Source of the DNA: Nocardioides pini
Lineage (GTDB): Bacteria; Actinomycetota; Actinomycetes; Propionibacteriales; Nocardioidaceae
Direction of reading: 5' to 3'
Length of the DNA: 64,000 nucleotides
Assembly (NCBI RefSeq): GCF_026712185.1
Contig: NZ_JAPPUX010000003.1
Location: 1 to 64,000 of the forward strand
Part shown: positions 33,952-41,983 of the stretch, piece by piece
Position numbering within the stretch: the first letter of the stretch is position 1
How the letters are laid out: each line of letters begins with the position of its first letter
Program-made: the position numbers and the translations under genes
Notes under the pieces: generated by a model
Databases searched by the model: none
Seen by the model: only the letters and a program-made list of their open reading frames with translations
What the model was told of the DNA's origin: nothing

Positions 33952-36150
33952 ATGATCAGCACAAACGGGGGAGCCTTCGCGCGCCTTGTTGCAGGTGGCG
34001 CCGCCGCCGCGACGGCGCTCGCCGGCTTCACGATCGGGTTGGCAGCGCCGGCCCACGCCGCGGTCACCATCAGCGGCAGCACGGTGGACACGGCGGGCAA
34101 CTACGTCGACGGTCGCATCTCCGTCTACAAGTTCTCCGACGAGGACGGCGACGGCACGGTCGAGCCGTTCGAGTACGACTTCCTGCCGTCGGTCCCGACG
34201 CAGGGCGGTGCCTTCGACCTCAACCTCGAGGACGGGCTCTACAAGCTGCAGTTCTACCCGGCCTTCGAGAGCTCGGAGCTCCAGTCGGAGTACTACCGCG
34301 ACAAGGCCGACCTCGCCACCGCCGACTTCATCACGGTCGCGGGCGCCGCGCAGGTCCTCCCGGCGTGGACCATCGACGCGGTGCCGGTCGTCTTCGGCAC
34401 GGTCACCACCGCCGACGGTCGTCCGGTCGACAACGCCAGCGTGCAGGCGTACGCCGCTGACGACAACTCGCTGCTCGCCACCGACACCACCAACTCCACG
34501 GGCACGTTCCGCATCGGGGCGACCGAGGCCGTGAAGCTGCGCTTCTCCGGCTACGACCCGAAGACCCGCAAGTCGCTGGCGACGGAGTACTACTCCGACA
34601 AGGCTGACCTCGCGTCCGCCGACGCGGTCGCCCCCGGCAGCAACGTCGGCACCGTCGTCCTGGCCCCCGGCGGCTCCATCTCGGGCCGCGTGACCAGCGA
34701 CGCCGGTGCGGCCCTGCACCGCGTCGAGGTCTGCTCGGACTTCAACTGCGACTACACCGACGCCAACGGCGTCTACACGATCGAGGGTGCCACCACCGGT
34801 GCCCACGAGGTGCTGTTCTCCGACCCGATCGACGAGTACGTCGGCGAGTACTACAACAACGTCGCGCTCGACCAGTACGGCATCCCGGTCTCCGACCCGA
34901 CCGTCGTCACCGTCGGCCCCGGCCAGGCCGTGACCGGCATCGACGCCGCCCTGGCGCCGAAGTCGAAGCCTGCTCCGACCGGCGTCGACCTCAGCGGCAC
35001 CGTCCGCGACCAGCTCGGTGGCGTCGGCGTGGGCTACTCCGTCCTCGCCTACAACACGCCGGCCAACCCGGTCGACCGTGAGGTCGTCGCCCGGACGATC
35101 TCCAACCGCGCCGGTGGCTACGCCTTCACCACCCTCGACCGCATCGGCGGCGAGACCGAGTTCAAGATCGTGGTCGTCGGCGAGGACGCCCGCGAGGACG
35201 GCGACTTCGCCCGTCGCAGCATCTGGACCGGCCAGAAGTACGGCTACGAGACCGCCGCCGCTGTCACCGCGGCCCCGCAGGTCATCGACTTCGTCCAGCC
35301 GGTCGCCGGTGGCGTCGCCGGTGCGATCACCAGCGAGGCCGGGGGCGTCCCGGACCTCCCGCAGGTCGCCTTCTACGACGTCGACAAGACCCTCGCGGGC
35401 GGCGCCGACGAGTACAACGCCGACGGCACCTACGAGACCCGCAACCTGTGGCCCGGCGACTACACCGCGATGTTCGGTGCCGACCGCCACGTGTCGGAGT
35501 GGTGGGACAACGCCGTCGCCGCCGAGGCCAAGACCGTCACGGTCAAGCCCGGCCAGATGGTGACCGGCATCTCCGCCGCCCTCGCCAAGGAGGTCAAGGC
35601 CGTCGAGCGCCCGACCATCGAGGGCGACGCCTGGGTCGGCAAGACCCTGCGCCTCGACAAGGGCGTGTGGACCCAGATGGCCGACAACGAGTTCACCTAC
35701 GAGTGGCTCGTCAAGGGCGTCGTGGTCGCGACCGGCCCGTCGCTCAAGCTCACCAAGAAGAACCTCGGCGACAAGGTCACCGGCCGCGTCACCAACGACC
35801 TCGGCTTCACGCAGGGCCAGGCCGTCACGAAGTCGACCTACAAGGTCGGCTACAAGCCGAAGGTGAAGGCCAAGGTCTCCAAGAAGTCGGCCGCCATCAC
35901 CCTCAAGGTGAAGCCGCTCAAGGCCAAGAAGGTCAAGGCCACGGTCACCGTGTTCGAGATCGTCGGCACCAAGAAGAACGGCGACGACAAGCTCAAGAAG
36001 CTCGGCAAGGGCAAGATCAAGAAGGGCACCGGCAAGGTCACCTTCAAGAAGGCGCTCGGCACGGGCAAGCACAAGCTCGTCTTCACCGTGAAGGGCAAGG
36101 GCAAGGTCGGCTCGGGCGACATCACCAAGAAGGTCAAGCTCAAGCGCTGA
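33952..36150 (+). CDS. Secreted repeat protein with carboxypeptidase-regulatory-like domains
   Basis: This 732-residue secreted protein has a signal peptide (cleavage near APAHA-AV, about residue 37) and several beta-sandwich repeats of the carboxypeptidase regulatory/CNA-B type. Recurrent pieces include YYRDKADLATAD and YYSDKADLASAD, and VGPGQAVTGIDAAL and VKPGQMVTGISAAL. The last ~130 residues are an Ig-like segment and a very lysine-rich tail. There is no sorting signal or anchor. ATG at 33952 has AGGGGG upstream. It probably binds the cell surface or polyanions. Confidence 0.82.
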   Translation: MISTNGGAFARLVAGGAAAATALAGFTIGLAAPAHAAVTISGSTVDTAGNYVDGRISVYKFSDEDGDGTVEPFEYDFLPSVPTQGGAFDLNLEDGLYKLQFYPAFESSELQSEYYRDKADLATADFITVAGAAQVLPAWTIDAVPVVFGTVTTADGRPVDNASVQAYAADDNSLLATDTTNSTGTFRIGATEAVKLRFSGYDPKTRKSLATEYYSDKADLASADAVAPGSNVGTVVLAPGGSISGRVTSDAGAALHRVEVCSDFNCDYTDANGVYTIEGATTGAHEVLFSDPIDEYVGEYYNNVALDQYGIPVSDPTVVTVGPGQAVTGIDAALAPKSKPAPTGVDLSGTVRDQLGGVGVGYSVLAYNTPANPVDREVVARTISNRAGGYAFTTLDRIGGETEFKIVVVGEDAREDGDFARRSIWTGQKYGYETAAAVTAAPQVIDFVQPVAGGVAGAITSEAGGVPDLPQVAFYDVDKTLAGGADEYNADGTYETRNLWPGDYTAMFGADRHVSEWWDNAVAAEAKTVTVKPGQMVTGISAALAKEVKAVERPTIEGDAWVGKTLRLDKGVWTQMADNEFTYEWLVKGVVVATGPSLKLTKKNLGDKVTGRVTNDLGFTQGQAVTKSTYKVGYKPKVKAKVSKKSAAITLKVKPLKAKKVKATVTVFEIVGTKKNGDDKLKKLGKGKIKKGTGKVTFKKALGTGKHKLVFTVKGKGKVGSGDITKKVKLKR

Positions 36151-36176
36151 CCGCCCCGCTCCACCTGCACCACCAC

Positions 36177-36208
36177 GCGAGGCCCCGGGATCCGTCCCGG
36201 GGCCTCGC
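36177..36208 (+). terminator. Terminator after the secreted repeat protein
   Basis: A perfect 14-bp stem GCGAGGCCCCGGGA/TCCCGGGGCCTCGC with a 4-nt TCCG loop lies 27 nt after the stop codon. Only a short T-poor tail follows. Confidence 0.75.
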
Positions 36209-36276
36209 TCCGTTCCCGGCACCCGACGCCGGGGACGAGCCGGAACAAATGCGCGTCCCGACGTCGTTGCTCCGGT

Positions 36277-36738
36277 GTGACCACCGGAGCCTGGATCGTC
36301 GTCGCCGCTGTCGTGCTGGCGACGGCGTTCGGGCTGTGGCGGCTCGCGACCGACGGCCGCTTCCGCGGCAGCGACGTCGTACGCCCGCCGGCGGCACCCG
36401 ACGCCGCAATCGAGGAAGCGCACGTCCCTAGCCCCGGTGCCGACCTCGTCGCCGCAGTGGGCCACGAGTTGGGGGAGCGGGCGACGCTGCTGCAGTTCTC
36501 GAGCGCGTTCTGCGCCCCCTGCCGCGCGACCCGCCGCGTGCTGGGCGAGGTCACCTCGATCGTCGACGGTGTCGCCCACGTGGAGGTCGACGCCGAGCAC
36601 CACCTCGAGGCGACGCGGACCCTCGGGATCCTCCGCACGCCCACCACGATCGTGCTCGACGCGACCGGCTCCGAGGTCACCCGTGCGACCGGCGCCCCCA
36701 CCCGCGACCAGGTCCTGAGCGCGCTGGCGCGCGTCTGA
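36277..36738 (+). CDS. Membrane-anchored thioredoxin-like protein
   Basis: This 153-residue protein has an N-terminal hydrophobic helix (residues 4-22) and a thioredoxin fold with active site FCAPCR (about residues 80-85) and cis-Pro in RTPTT. The position near a sulfurtransferase cluster and an mshD-glnR pair resembles mycobacterial ThiX (Rv0816c). It is likely an exported or membrane-tethered thiol oxidoreductase. The GTG start lies 68 nt after the upstream terminator. Confidence 0.85.
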   Translation: MTTGAWIVVAAVVLATAFGLWRLATDGRFRGSDVVRPPAAPDAAIEEAHVPSPGADLVAAVGHELGERATLLQFSSAFCAPCRATRRVLGEVTSIVDGVAHVEVDAEHHLEATRTLGILRTPTTIVLDATGSEVTRATGAPTRDQVLSALARV

Positions 36739-36760
36739 TCTCAGGATGTGGATGGATGGG

Positions 36761-36808
36761 TCACATGGTGAGACGCGAAGGGGTCCGGGGGACGGCAGCG
36801 CCTAGGGT
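36761..36808 (+). promoter_or_regulatory. Promoter region of the sulfurtransferase operon
   Basis: A TAGGGT -10 element (36803-36808) ends 7 nt before the leader-peptide ATG at 36816, indicating a leaderless transcript. Upstream is the short palindrome TCACATGGTGA (36761-36771), a possible regulator site. No clear -35 is seen. Confidence 0.55.
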
Positions 36809-36815
36809 CGTCGTC

Positions 36816-36893
36816 ATGTCCTCGACCATGCTCACCAAGCGCCGCGCAGTGGACCACTGCCGCGTGCGCTCGGCGCTGTGTCGAATGTCGTAG
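36816..36893 (+). CDS. Cysteine-codon leader peptide
   Basis: This 25-residue reading frame carries LTKRRAVDHCRVRSALCR, the pattern of the actinobacterial leader peptides found before sulfur genes (basic stretch, His/Cys, R-V, LCR). It has Cys codons 15 and 22. It is placed directly at a predicted transcription start. Known relatives in mycobacteria sense cysteine supply by ribosome stalling. It precedes DUF4395-sseA-DUF1416. Alternative RNA pairings downstream support attenuation. Confidence 0.75.
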   Translation: MSSTMLTKRRAVDHCRVRSALCRMS

Positions 36894-36894
36894 A

Positions 36895-37013
36895 GGTCCC
36901 ACCGCTCCCCTGAGCCCCCGTCCGGCTGTCGTCTGCCTGGACCCCGCTCGGTCGGTGGGACCCGCACGCCGGCCCTGCCCCGGTGTGCCCGGCCCCGCCC
37001 GTGCCGACCGACC
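36895..37013 (+). promoter_or_regulatory. Possible attenuator after the leader peptide
   Basis: GGTCCCACCG (36895-36904), just after the leader stop, can pair perfectly with CGGTGGGACC (36953-36962). The overlapping GGTCGGT (36950-36956) can instead pair with ACCGACC (37007-37013), immediately before the AGGAG ribosome-binding site of DUF4395. The two structures exclude each other. A ribosome stalled on the Cys codons would be expected to shift the balance. Confidence 0.5.
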
Positions 37014-37024
37014 TCAGGAGAGAC

Positions 37025-37507
37025 ATGACCACCACCGCCACGCCCAGGCCCACACCGGGGTCCGACGCCGCCGCCCCTCCGGCGGGGGCGATCGATCCAC
37101 GCGGCCCGCAGCTCGCCGCCGCCCTGACCGCCGTCGTCCTGGTCACCGTGCTGCTGCTCCCCACGCCGTACGCCGTCGCGCTGCTCGCCGTGCAGGCGGT
37201 GCTGTTCGCCGTCGGTGCGGTGCGCGGGGTGCAGGCGACGCCGCACGCCTGGCTGTTCCGCACGCTGGTCCGCCCGCGCCTGGCCCCGCCGACCGAGTGG
37301 GAGGCCCCCGAGCCGCCGCGTTTCGCCCAGGCCGTGGGCCTCGCGTTCGCGCTCGTCGGGCTGCTGGCCTTCGCGGCCGGTGCCACCGTCGTGGCCCAGG
37401 TGGCCGTCGGCCTCGCGCTCGTGGCCGCCCTGCTCAACGCCGTCTTCGCCTTCTGCCTGGGATGCGAGGTCTACCTGCTCGTCCGCCGCTTCATCGCCAC
37501 CGCCTGA
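37025..37507 (+). CDS. DUF4395 membrane protein
   Basis: This 160-residue protein has about four hydrophobic helices and the family motif FCLGCEVY near the C-terminus; a pair of cysteines faces the helix end. DUF4395 genes commonly accompany rhodanese-like sulfurtransferases, so a role in moving sulfur or thiols across the membrane is inferred. ATG at 37025 has AGGAG upstream. A 14-bp unit is tandemly duplicated across its stop codon (37497-37524). Confidence 0.83.
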   Translation: MTTTATPRPTPGSDAAAPPAGAIDPRGPQLAAALTAVVLVTVLLLPTPYAVALLAVQAVLFAVGAVRGVQATPHAWLFRTLVRPRLAPPTEWEAPEPPRFAQAVGLAFALVGLLAFAAGATVVAQVAVGLALVAALLNAVFAFCLGCEVYLLVRRFIATA

Positions 37508-37547
37508 TCACCACCGCCTGATCACCACCACAAGGAGCACACCAACC

Positions 37548-38396
37548 ATGAGCCGCGAGAACTCGCTCGTCACCGCCCAGTGGGTCGAGGACAACCTCGA
37601 CACCGACGGCGTCGTCCTCATCGAGGTCGACGAGGACACCACCGCCTACGACAAGGGCCACATCCGGGGAGCGATCAAGCTCGACTGGACCACCGACCTC
37701 CAGGACCAGGTCCGCCGCGACTTCGTCAACAAGGAGCAGTTCGAGGCGCTGCTGTCCGAGCGCGGCGTCGCCAACGACGACACCGTGGTGCTCTACGGCG
37801 GCAACAACAACTGGTTCGCCGCCTATGCCTACTGGTACTTCAAGCTCTACGGCCACCAGGACGTCAAGCTCCTCGACGGCGGCCGCAAGAAGTGGGAGCT
37901 CGACTCCCGCGAGCTGACCGACGAGCTCCCCACCCGCGCGAAGACGTCGTACACCGCGCAGGAGCAGGACTCCTCGATCCGTGCCTTCCGCGACGAGGTC
38001 GTCGCCGCGATCGGCACGCAGAACCTCGTCGACGTGCGCAGCCCCGACGAGTACGCCGGCCGGCTGCTCGCCCCGGCCCACCTCCCGCAGGAGCAGGCCC
38101 AGCGCGCCGGTCACATCCCGACGTCGGTCAACGTGCCGTGGAGCAAGAACGCCAACGACGACGGCACCTTCAAGTCCGACGAGGAGCTCACCGCGCTCTA
38201 CGACGAGGTCGGCTTCGACACCGACAAGGACACGATCGCGCTGTGCCGCATCGGCGAGCGCTCCTCGCTGACGTGGTTCGTCCTGACCGAGCTCCTGGGC
38301 CGCAAGAACGTGAAGAACTACGACGGCTCCTGGACCGAGTACGGCTCGCTCGTCGGCGTCCCGGTCGCCCTCGGCGACGAGCCCGGGGAGGCCTGA
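37548..38396 (+). CDS. sseA: Thiosulfate/3-mercaptopyruvate sulfurtransferase (CysA2/SseA-like)
   Basis: This 282-residue protein has two rhodanese domains. The second holds the active-site loop CRIGERS (about residues 232-238), matching the mycobacterial CysA2/SseA type; the first lacks the cysteine. It transfers sulfane sulfur to cyanide, thiols or protein acceptors. ATG at 37548 has AAGGAG upstream. It is cotranscribed with DUF4395 and the following DUF1416 gene. Confidence 0.92.
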   Translation: MSRENSLVTAQWVEDNLDTDGVVLIEVDEDTTAYDKGHIRGAIKLDWTTDLQDQVRRDFVNKEQFEALLSERGVANDDTVVLYGGNNNWFAAYAYWYFKLYGHQDVKLLDGGRKKWELDSRELTDELPTRAKTSYTAQEQDSSIRAFRDEVVAAIGTQNLVDVRSPDEYAGRLLAPAHLPQEQAQRAGHIPTSVNVPWSKNANDDGTFKSDEELTALYDEVGFDTDKDTIALCRIGERSSLTWFVLTELLGRKNVKNYDGSWTEYGSLVGVPVALGDEPGEA

Positions 38397-38397
38397 C

Positions 38398-38703
38398 ATG
38401 TGCGGAGCCAAGGAGGGCGGCCTGTCGCTCGACGGCGTCAACGTCGCCAAGGAAGCCGTGATCCAGGGGCAGGTGCTGCGCAGCGGTGACGAGCCGGTCG
38501 CCAACGCGTACGTCCGGCTGCTCGACCGCAGCGGCGAGTTCACCGCCGAGGTGCCGACGTCCGCGACGGGGCACTTCCGCTTCTTCGCCGGCGACGGCGA
38601 GTGGACGCTGCGCACCCTCGCGCCGAAGGCCCAGCCGGTCGACACCCGCGTCGTCGCCGCGACGGGCTCGGTGGCCGAGGTGCAGGTGCTCGTCAGCGCC
38701 TGA
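38398..38703 (+). CDS. DUF1416 (SseC-like) protein
   Basis: This 101-residue beta-sandwich protein begins MCGAKEGG and has a transthyretin-like fold. It is the constant partner of CysA2-type sulfurtransferases in actinobacteria (SseC). The conserved Cys2 may accept sulfur. It starts 1 nt after the sseA stop, and a strong terminator ends the operon. Confidence 0.9.
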   Translation: MCGAKEGGLSLDGVNVAKEAVIQGQVLRSGDEPVANAYVRLLDRSGEFTAEVPTSATGHFRFFAGDGEWTLRTLAPKAQPVDTRVVAATGSVAEVQVLVSA

Positions 38704-38730
38704 CCCGCGACTGGTCCAGACCAGGGAGGG

Positions 38731-38768
38731 ACGCCCCGCGCACCCAGCGCGGGGCGTTCCTCTCATTT
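38731..38768 (+). terminator. Terminator of the sulfurtransferase operon
   Basis: A perfect 11-bp stem ACGCCCCGCGC/GCGCGGGGCGT (38731-38741 and 38747-38757) with loop ACCCA is followed by TCCTCTCATTTT. It lies 27 nt after the DUF1416 stop. Confidence 0.88.
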
Positions 38769-38825
38769 TCGCCACCATTCCCCCACACCCCCGTTGCCGC
38801 CGTCGCGTGCGCCCTACCGTGGCGG

Positions 38826-38854
38826 TTCGGGCTGTGCGCCGGATTCGGGCTGTG
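38826..38854 (+). promoter_or_regulatory. Direct repeat upstream of the histidine kinase
   Basis: TTCGGGCTGTG occurs at 38826-38836 and 38844-38854, an 18-bp period, 20-48 nt upstream of the start. A -10-like TACCGT lies at 38815-38820. Two identical 11-mers in phase could be a regulator site, or the leader of a transcript from this -10. Confidence 0.35.
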
Positions 38855-38873
38855 TCGTGGAGAGTGGGTGGTG

Positions 38874-40361
38874 ATGGTCGCCGAGATCGCGCCTGCCGTC
38901 ACGCCCGGAGCCGACGAGCTCTGGCGACTGACCATGGAGCACTCGCCGGTCGGGATGGCGATCGTGTCCCCGACGGGCGGCTTCGTGACGGCCAACCTCG
39001 CGCTCTGCGAGATGCTCGGCCACGACGCCGACGTGCTGGTCACGAAGTCCTTCCAGGACATCACCCACCCCGATGACCTCGACGCCGACCTGCGCCTGTT
39101 CGAGCAGGCCCTTGCCGGAGAGATCAGCTCCTACCGGATCACCAAGCGCTACCTGCGCGCCGACGGCAGCGTCCTCGTGGGGGACCTGTCGGTGGCGCTG
39201 CTGCGCGACTCCCTGGGCGCCCCGATCCACTTCATCTCCCAGATCGTCGACCTGAGCGAGCGCCAGGCCTTCGTCGACCGGCTCGACGCCGCGGAGGCCG
39301 CGGCGGAGGCGGATCGTCGTACGGCCCAGGCGATCTTCGAGGGCGTCGCGGTCGGGCTGCTCCGGATCGACGGCGCGGGCCGCTACGTCGCGATGAACGG
39401 CCGGCACCGGGAGTTCCTCGCCCTCGCCTTCCCCGGTGGCCACCACGGCCAGGCCGGCCAGACCGGCTTCGCCTTCGGCGCCGACCAGCGCCCGCTCGAG
39501 CGCGACGACATGCCGTCGGTGCGCGCCTCACGCGGCGAGGAGTTCGACGACGTACGGCTGTGGGTGGGGGAGCACCCCCACGCGCGACGCGCGCTGTCGG
39601 TCTCCGCGCGGCGCGTGCTCGACCGCTCGGGCGAGCTCGCGGGTGCCGTCCTCGCCTACCACGACGTCACCGACCTGGTCCGAGCCATGGGTGTGAAGGA
39701 CGAGTTCGTCTCGACGATCTCGCACGAGCTGCGCACGCCGCTCACGGCGGCGCTGGCCTACCTCGAGCTGCTCGGCGAGTCGGGCGACGTCACGCCCGAG
39801 GTCCACCAGCAGGTGAGCGCTGCGAGGCGCAACATGCTCCGGCTCTCGCACCTGGTCGCCGACCTCCTCTTCACCACCCGCGTCTCGTCCGGCTCGCCGC
39901 TCGTCGACCCCTACCGGGCAGACCTGGCCCTGCTGCTGTGCGAGGCGGTCGACTCGGCGTCGCTCGCGGCCGACAGCCGGGGCGTGCGCATCGCGAGCCG
40001 GGTGCCTGAGGAGCTGTCGGCCGTCGTGGACGGGATGCGGCTGCGCCAGGTCTTCGACAACCTGCTCGACAACGCGGTCGACTACAGCACGTCCGGCGGC
40101 GTCGTCACGGTCGACCTGAGCCTGCGCGAGGAACGCATCGTGCTGACGGTGACCGACGAGGGCACCGGCATCGACCCGAGCGAGGTGGATCAGGTGTTCG
40201 ACCGGTTCTACCGAGGTGACAACGCCCGCCGGCTGCAGGTGCCCGGCACCGGCCTGGGCCTCACGATCGTGCGCAGCATCGTCGAGGCCCACGGGGGCGT
40301 CGTGTCGCTCGAGAGCACCCTCGGCGAGGGCACCAGCGTCTGCGTCATGCTGCCCCGCTGA
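38874..40361 (+). CDS. PAS-PAS sensor histidine kinase
   Basis: This 495-residue soluble kinase has two PAS domains (about residues 15-125 and 150-265), an H-box SHELRTPL (about His283) and a dimerisation helix. The catalytic ATPase domain holds N (QVFDNLLDNAVDY), G1 (DEGTGID) and G2 (GTGLGLTI) boxes. There is no membrane helix, so it senses an internal signal such as redox state or light. No response regulator is adjacent. GTG at 38871 is an alternative start. Confidence 0.92.
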   Translation: MVAEIAPAVTPGADELWRLTMEHSPVGMAIVSPTGGFVTANLALCEMLGHDADVLVTKSFQDITHPDDLDADLRLFEQALAGEISSYRITKRYLRADGSVLVGDLSVALLRDSLGAPIHFISQIVDLSERQAFVDRLDAAEAAAEADRRTAQAIFEGVAVGLLRIDGAGRYVAMNGRHREFLALAFPGGHHGQAGQTGFAFGADQRPLERDDMPSVRASRGEEFDDVRLWVGEHPHARRALSVSARRVLDRSGELAGAVLAYHDVTDLVRAMGVKDEFVSTISHELRTPLTAALAYLELLGESGDVTPEVHQQVSAARRNMLRLSHLVADLLFTTRVSSGSPLVDPYRADLALLLCEAVDSASLAADSRGVRIASRVPEELSAVVDGMRLRQVFDNLLDNAVDYSTSGGVVTVDLSLREERIVLTVTDEGTGIDPSEVDQVFDRFYRGDNARRLQVPGTGLGLTIVRSIVEAHGGVVSLESTLGEGTSVCVMLPR

Positions 40362-40380
40362 GAGCCCTCGGCGGGACTTG

Positions 40381-41751
40381 TCAGACGCCGACCTGGTCGT
40401 AGGCCCCATAGCCGTAATGGCCGTAGTTGCCGGCGCCGACGGTCCGCTTCGAGACCCGGTTGAGGATGATGCCGAGCGGTCGGGCGTTGACGGTGCGCAG
40501 GTGGCCCAGGGCGTTGTCGAGCTCGGTGTCGAGCGTCTTGCCAGCCGAGACCACGACGAAGGCGCCGTCGGCCGCATGGGCGACGACAGCAGCGTCGGTG
40601 ACGGGCAGCAGGGGAGGCGCGTCGATGATCAGCATCCCCTTGGCCGTCAGGTCGGCGATGACGCCGCGCATGGCCTGCGACCCCAGGATCTCGCTCGGGT
40701 TGGGCGGTCGCGAACCCGAGGTGAGCACGCTGAGGCCCTCGATGGTCGGGTGCGACTGCAGGGCGTCGGCCAGCTCGAGGCGACCGCTCAGCACGTCGGT
40801 GAGGCCCACTGTGTCGTCGACCCCGGCGGCGGACGCGACGGTGGGTCGGCGCAGGTCGGCGTCGACGAGGGTCACGGCCTGCCCGGAGCTCGCGATGGCG
40901 GCGGCGAGGTTGGCCGCGACGGTCGACTTGCCGTCGCCCTGCTTGGGGCTGGTGACGACGATCGCGCGCGGCGGGTTGTCGACGTCCATGTAGGACAGGT
41001 TGGTGCGGAGGCGGCGTACGCCCTCCGCGGCGAGCGCCGCGCTGCCGGTGGCCGTGCCGACGAAGATGCCGGGCTGCTTGCCGATGTCGGGCACCGAGCC
41101 CACGACCGGGACGCCGGTGTCGCGCTCGACGTCCTCGCTCGAGCGGATGCGGCGGTCGAGCAGGCTGCGGACGACGGCGTACGCCAGCCCGAGCAGGGCG
41201 CCGAGGACCGCACCGAGCAGCACGTTGCGCTCGACCTGCGGCGAGACGGGGCTCGTCGGCAGCTGGGCCGACTCCGACACCTCGATGCGCATGCCCTGGT
41301 TGCCGCTCGACTTGCCGGCCTCGATGCTCTTCACGCGCTGGGCGAGGGCGCCCACCCACGCGTCGGCGAGCTGCTGCGCCTCCTCCGGCGTGCCGGCGCG
41401 GGCGGTGATCGAGATGATGACGGTGTCGGGCGTCTGGGCGGCGTCGATGCTGCCGACCAGGCCCTCGGGCGAGGTGTCGAGCCCGAGGTCGTCGATGACG
41501 AGCGACGCGGTCTCGCGGTCCTTCGCCAGGACGACGTACGACGCCGCGCGCGACTTGGACAGCGAGTCGTTCAGGCTGTCGAGGCCCGGGTCGCCGCCAC
41601 CCCCGGACGTGACGAAGCCCGACGAGCTCGCGGCATAGACCTTGGGCTGGACGCTGCTCCAGCCGAAGGCGGCAAGTGCGGCCACCAGGATGAACGCCGT
41701 CACGGCGATCCAGTGGTTGCGCAGGATGCGCAGGTAGTCAGCGAGCTCCAC
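40381..41751 (-). CDS. EPS chain-length determinant / tyrosine autokinase (Wzc/CapAB-like)
   Basis: This 456-residue BY-kinase starts with a Wzz domain (two helices flanking an extracytoplasmic loop). A P-loop kinase domain follows with Walker A SPKQGDGKST, A' LVDADLRRP and Walker B LIIDAPP. The C-terminal tyrosine cluster is YGHYGYGAY. It controls polymer length and export. I chose GTG at 41751 because AAAGGGG sits five bases upstream; ATG at 41850 would add 33 unusual residues. It opens the EPS region on the minus strand and has a paralogue at 63036. Confidence 0.88.
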   Translation of the reverse strand: MELADYLRILRNHWIAVTAFILVAALAAFGWSSVQPKVYAASSSGFVTSGGGGDPGLDSLNDSLSKSRAASYVVLAKDRETASLVIDDLGLDTSPEGLVGSIDAAQTPDTVIISITARAGTPEEAQQLADAWVGALAQRVKSIEAGKSSGNQGMRIEVSESAQLPTSPVSPQVERNVLLGAVLGALLGLAYAVVRSLLDRRIRSSEDVERDTGVPVVGSVPDIGKQPGIFVGTATGSAALAAEGVRRLRTNLSYMDVDNPPRAIVVTSPKQGDGKSTVAANLAAAIASSGQAVTLVDADLRRPTVASAAGVDDTVGLTDVLSGRLELADALQSHPTIEGLSVLTSGSRPPNPSEILGSQAMRGVIADLTAKGMLIIDAPPLLPVTDAAVVAHAADGAFVVVSAGKTLDTELDNALGHLRTVNARPLGIILNRVSKRTVGAGNYGHYGYGAYDQVGV

Positions 41752-41940
41752 CGGATCCCCTTTACTTTCCCGGATGTCCTCAGAAGCGTAGGTGCCGCCG
41801 GGTGGGACGTCCCGCGAATCGGCCGGTCCGTGGGGAAGTACAACATTCATCGAGGAAGTCCCTCATTCGAGTAACACCCCCCGGAAGTCGAGATTGCGCT
41901 CTATAGCCTTCCGAGCACCGGACGGCAAATGCCGACCGGC

Positions 41941-41960
41941 AGTGGTCGGGGGCGACCACT
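41941..41960 (+). promoter_or_regulatory. Hairpin in the leader of the Tat-secreted protein gene
   Basis: AGTGGTCG and CGACCACT flank a GGGG loop, forming a perfect 8-bp stem that ends 23 nt before the ATG at 41984. A -10-like TATAGC lies at 41902-41907. The hairpin may affect ribosome access or be an operator. The 232-nt gap holds the two divergent start regions and nothing else recognised. Confidence 0.35.
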
Positions 41961-41983
41961 CACAACTTCCGTGGGGGCACCAC

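Noticed and set aside
33490-36603. Very long minus-strand frame opposite the secreted repeat protein
   Set aside because: Low-complexity Gly/Asp/Arg shadow; the plus-strand frame has a signal peptide, ribosome-binding site and terminator.
37497-37524. 14-bp tandem duplication across the DUF4395 stop codon as a regulatory element
   Set aside because: It duplicates the last codons and stop in the intergenic gap without further structure; most likely a simple slippage event.
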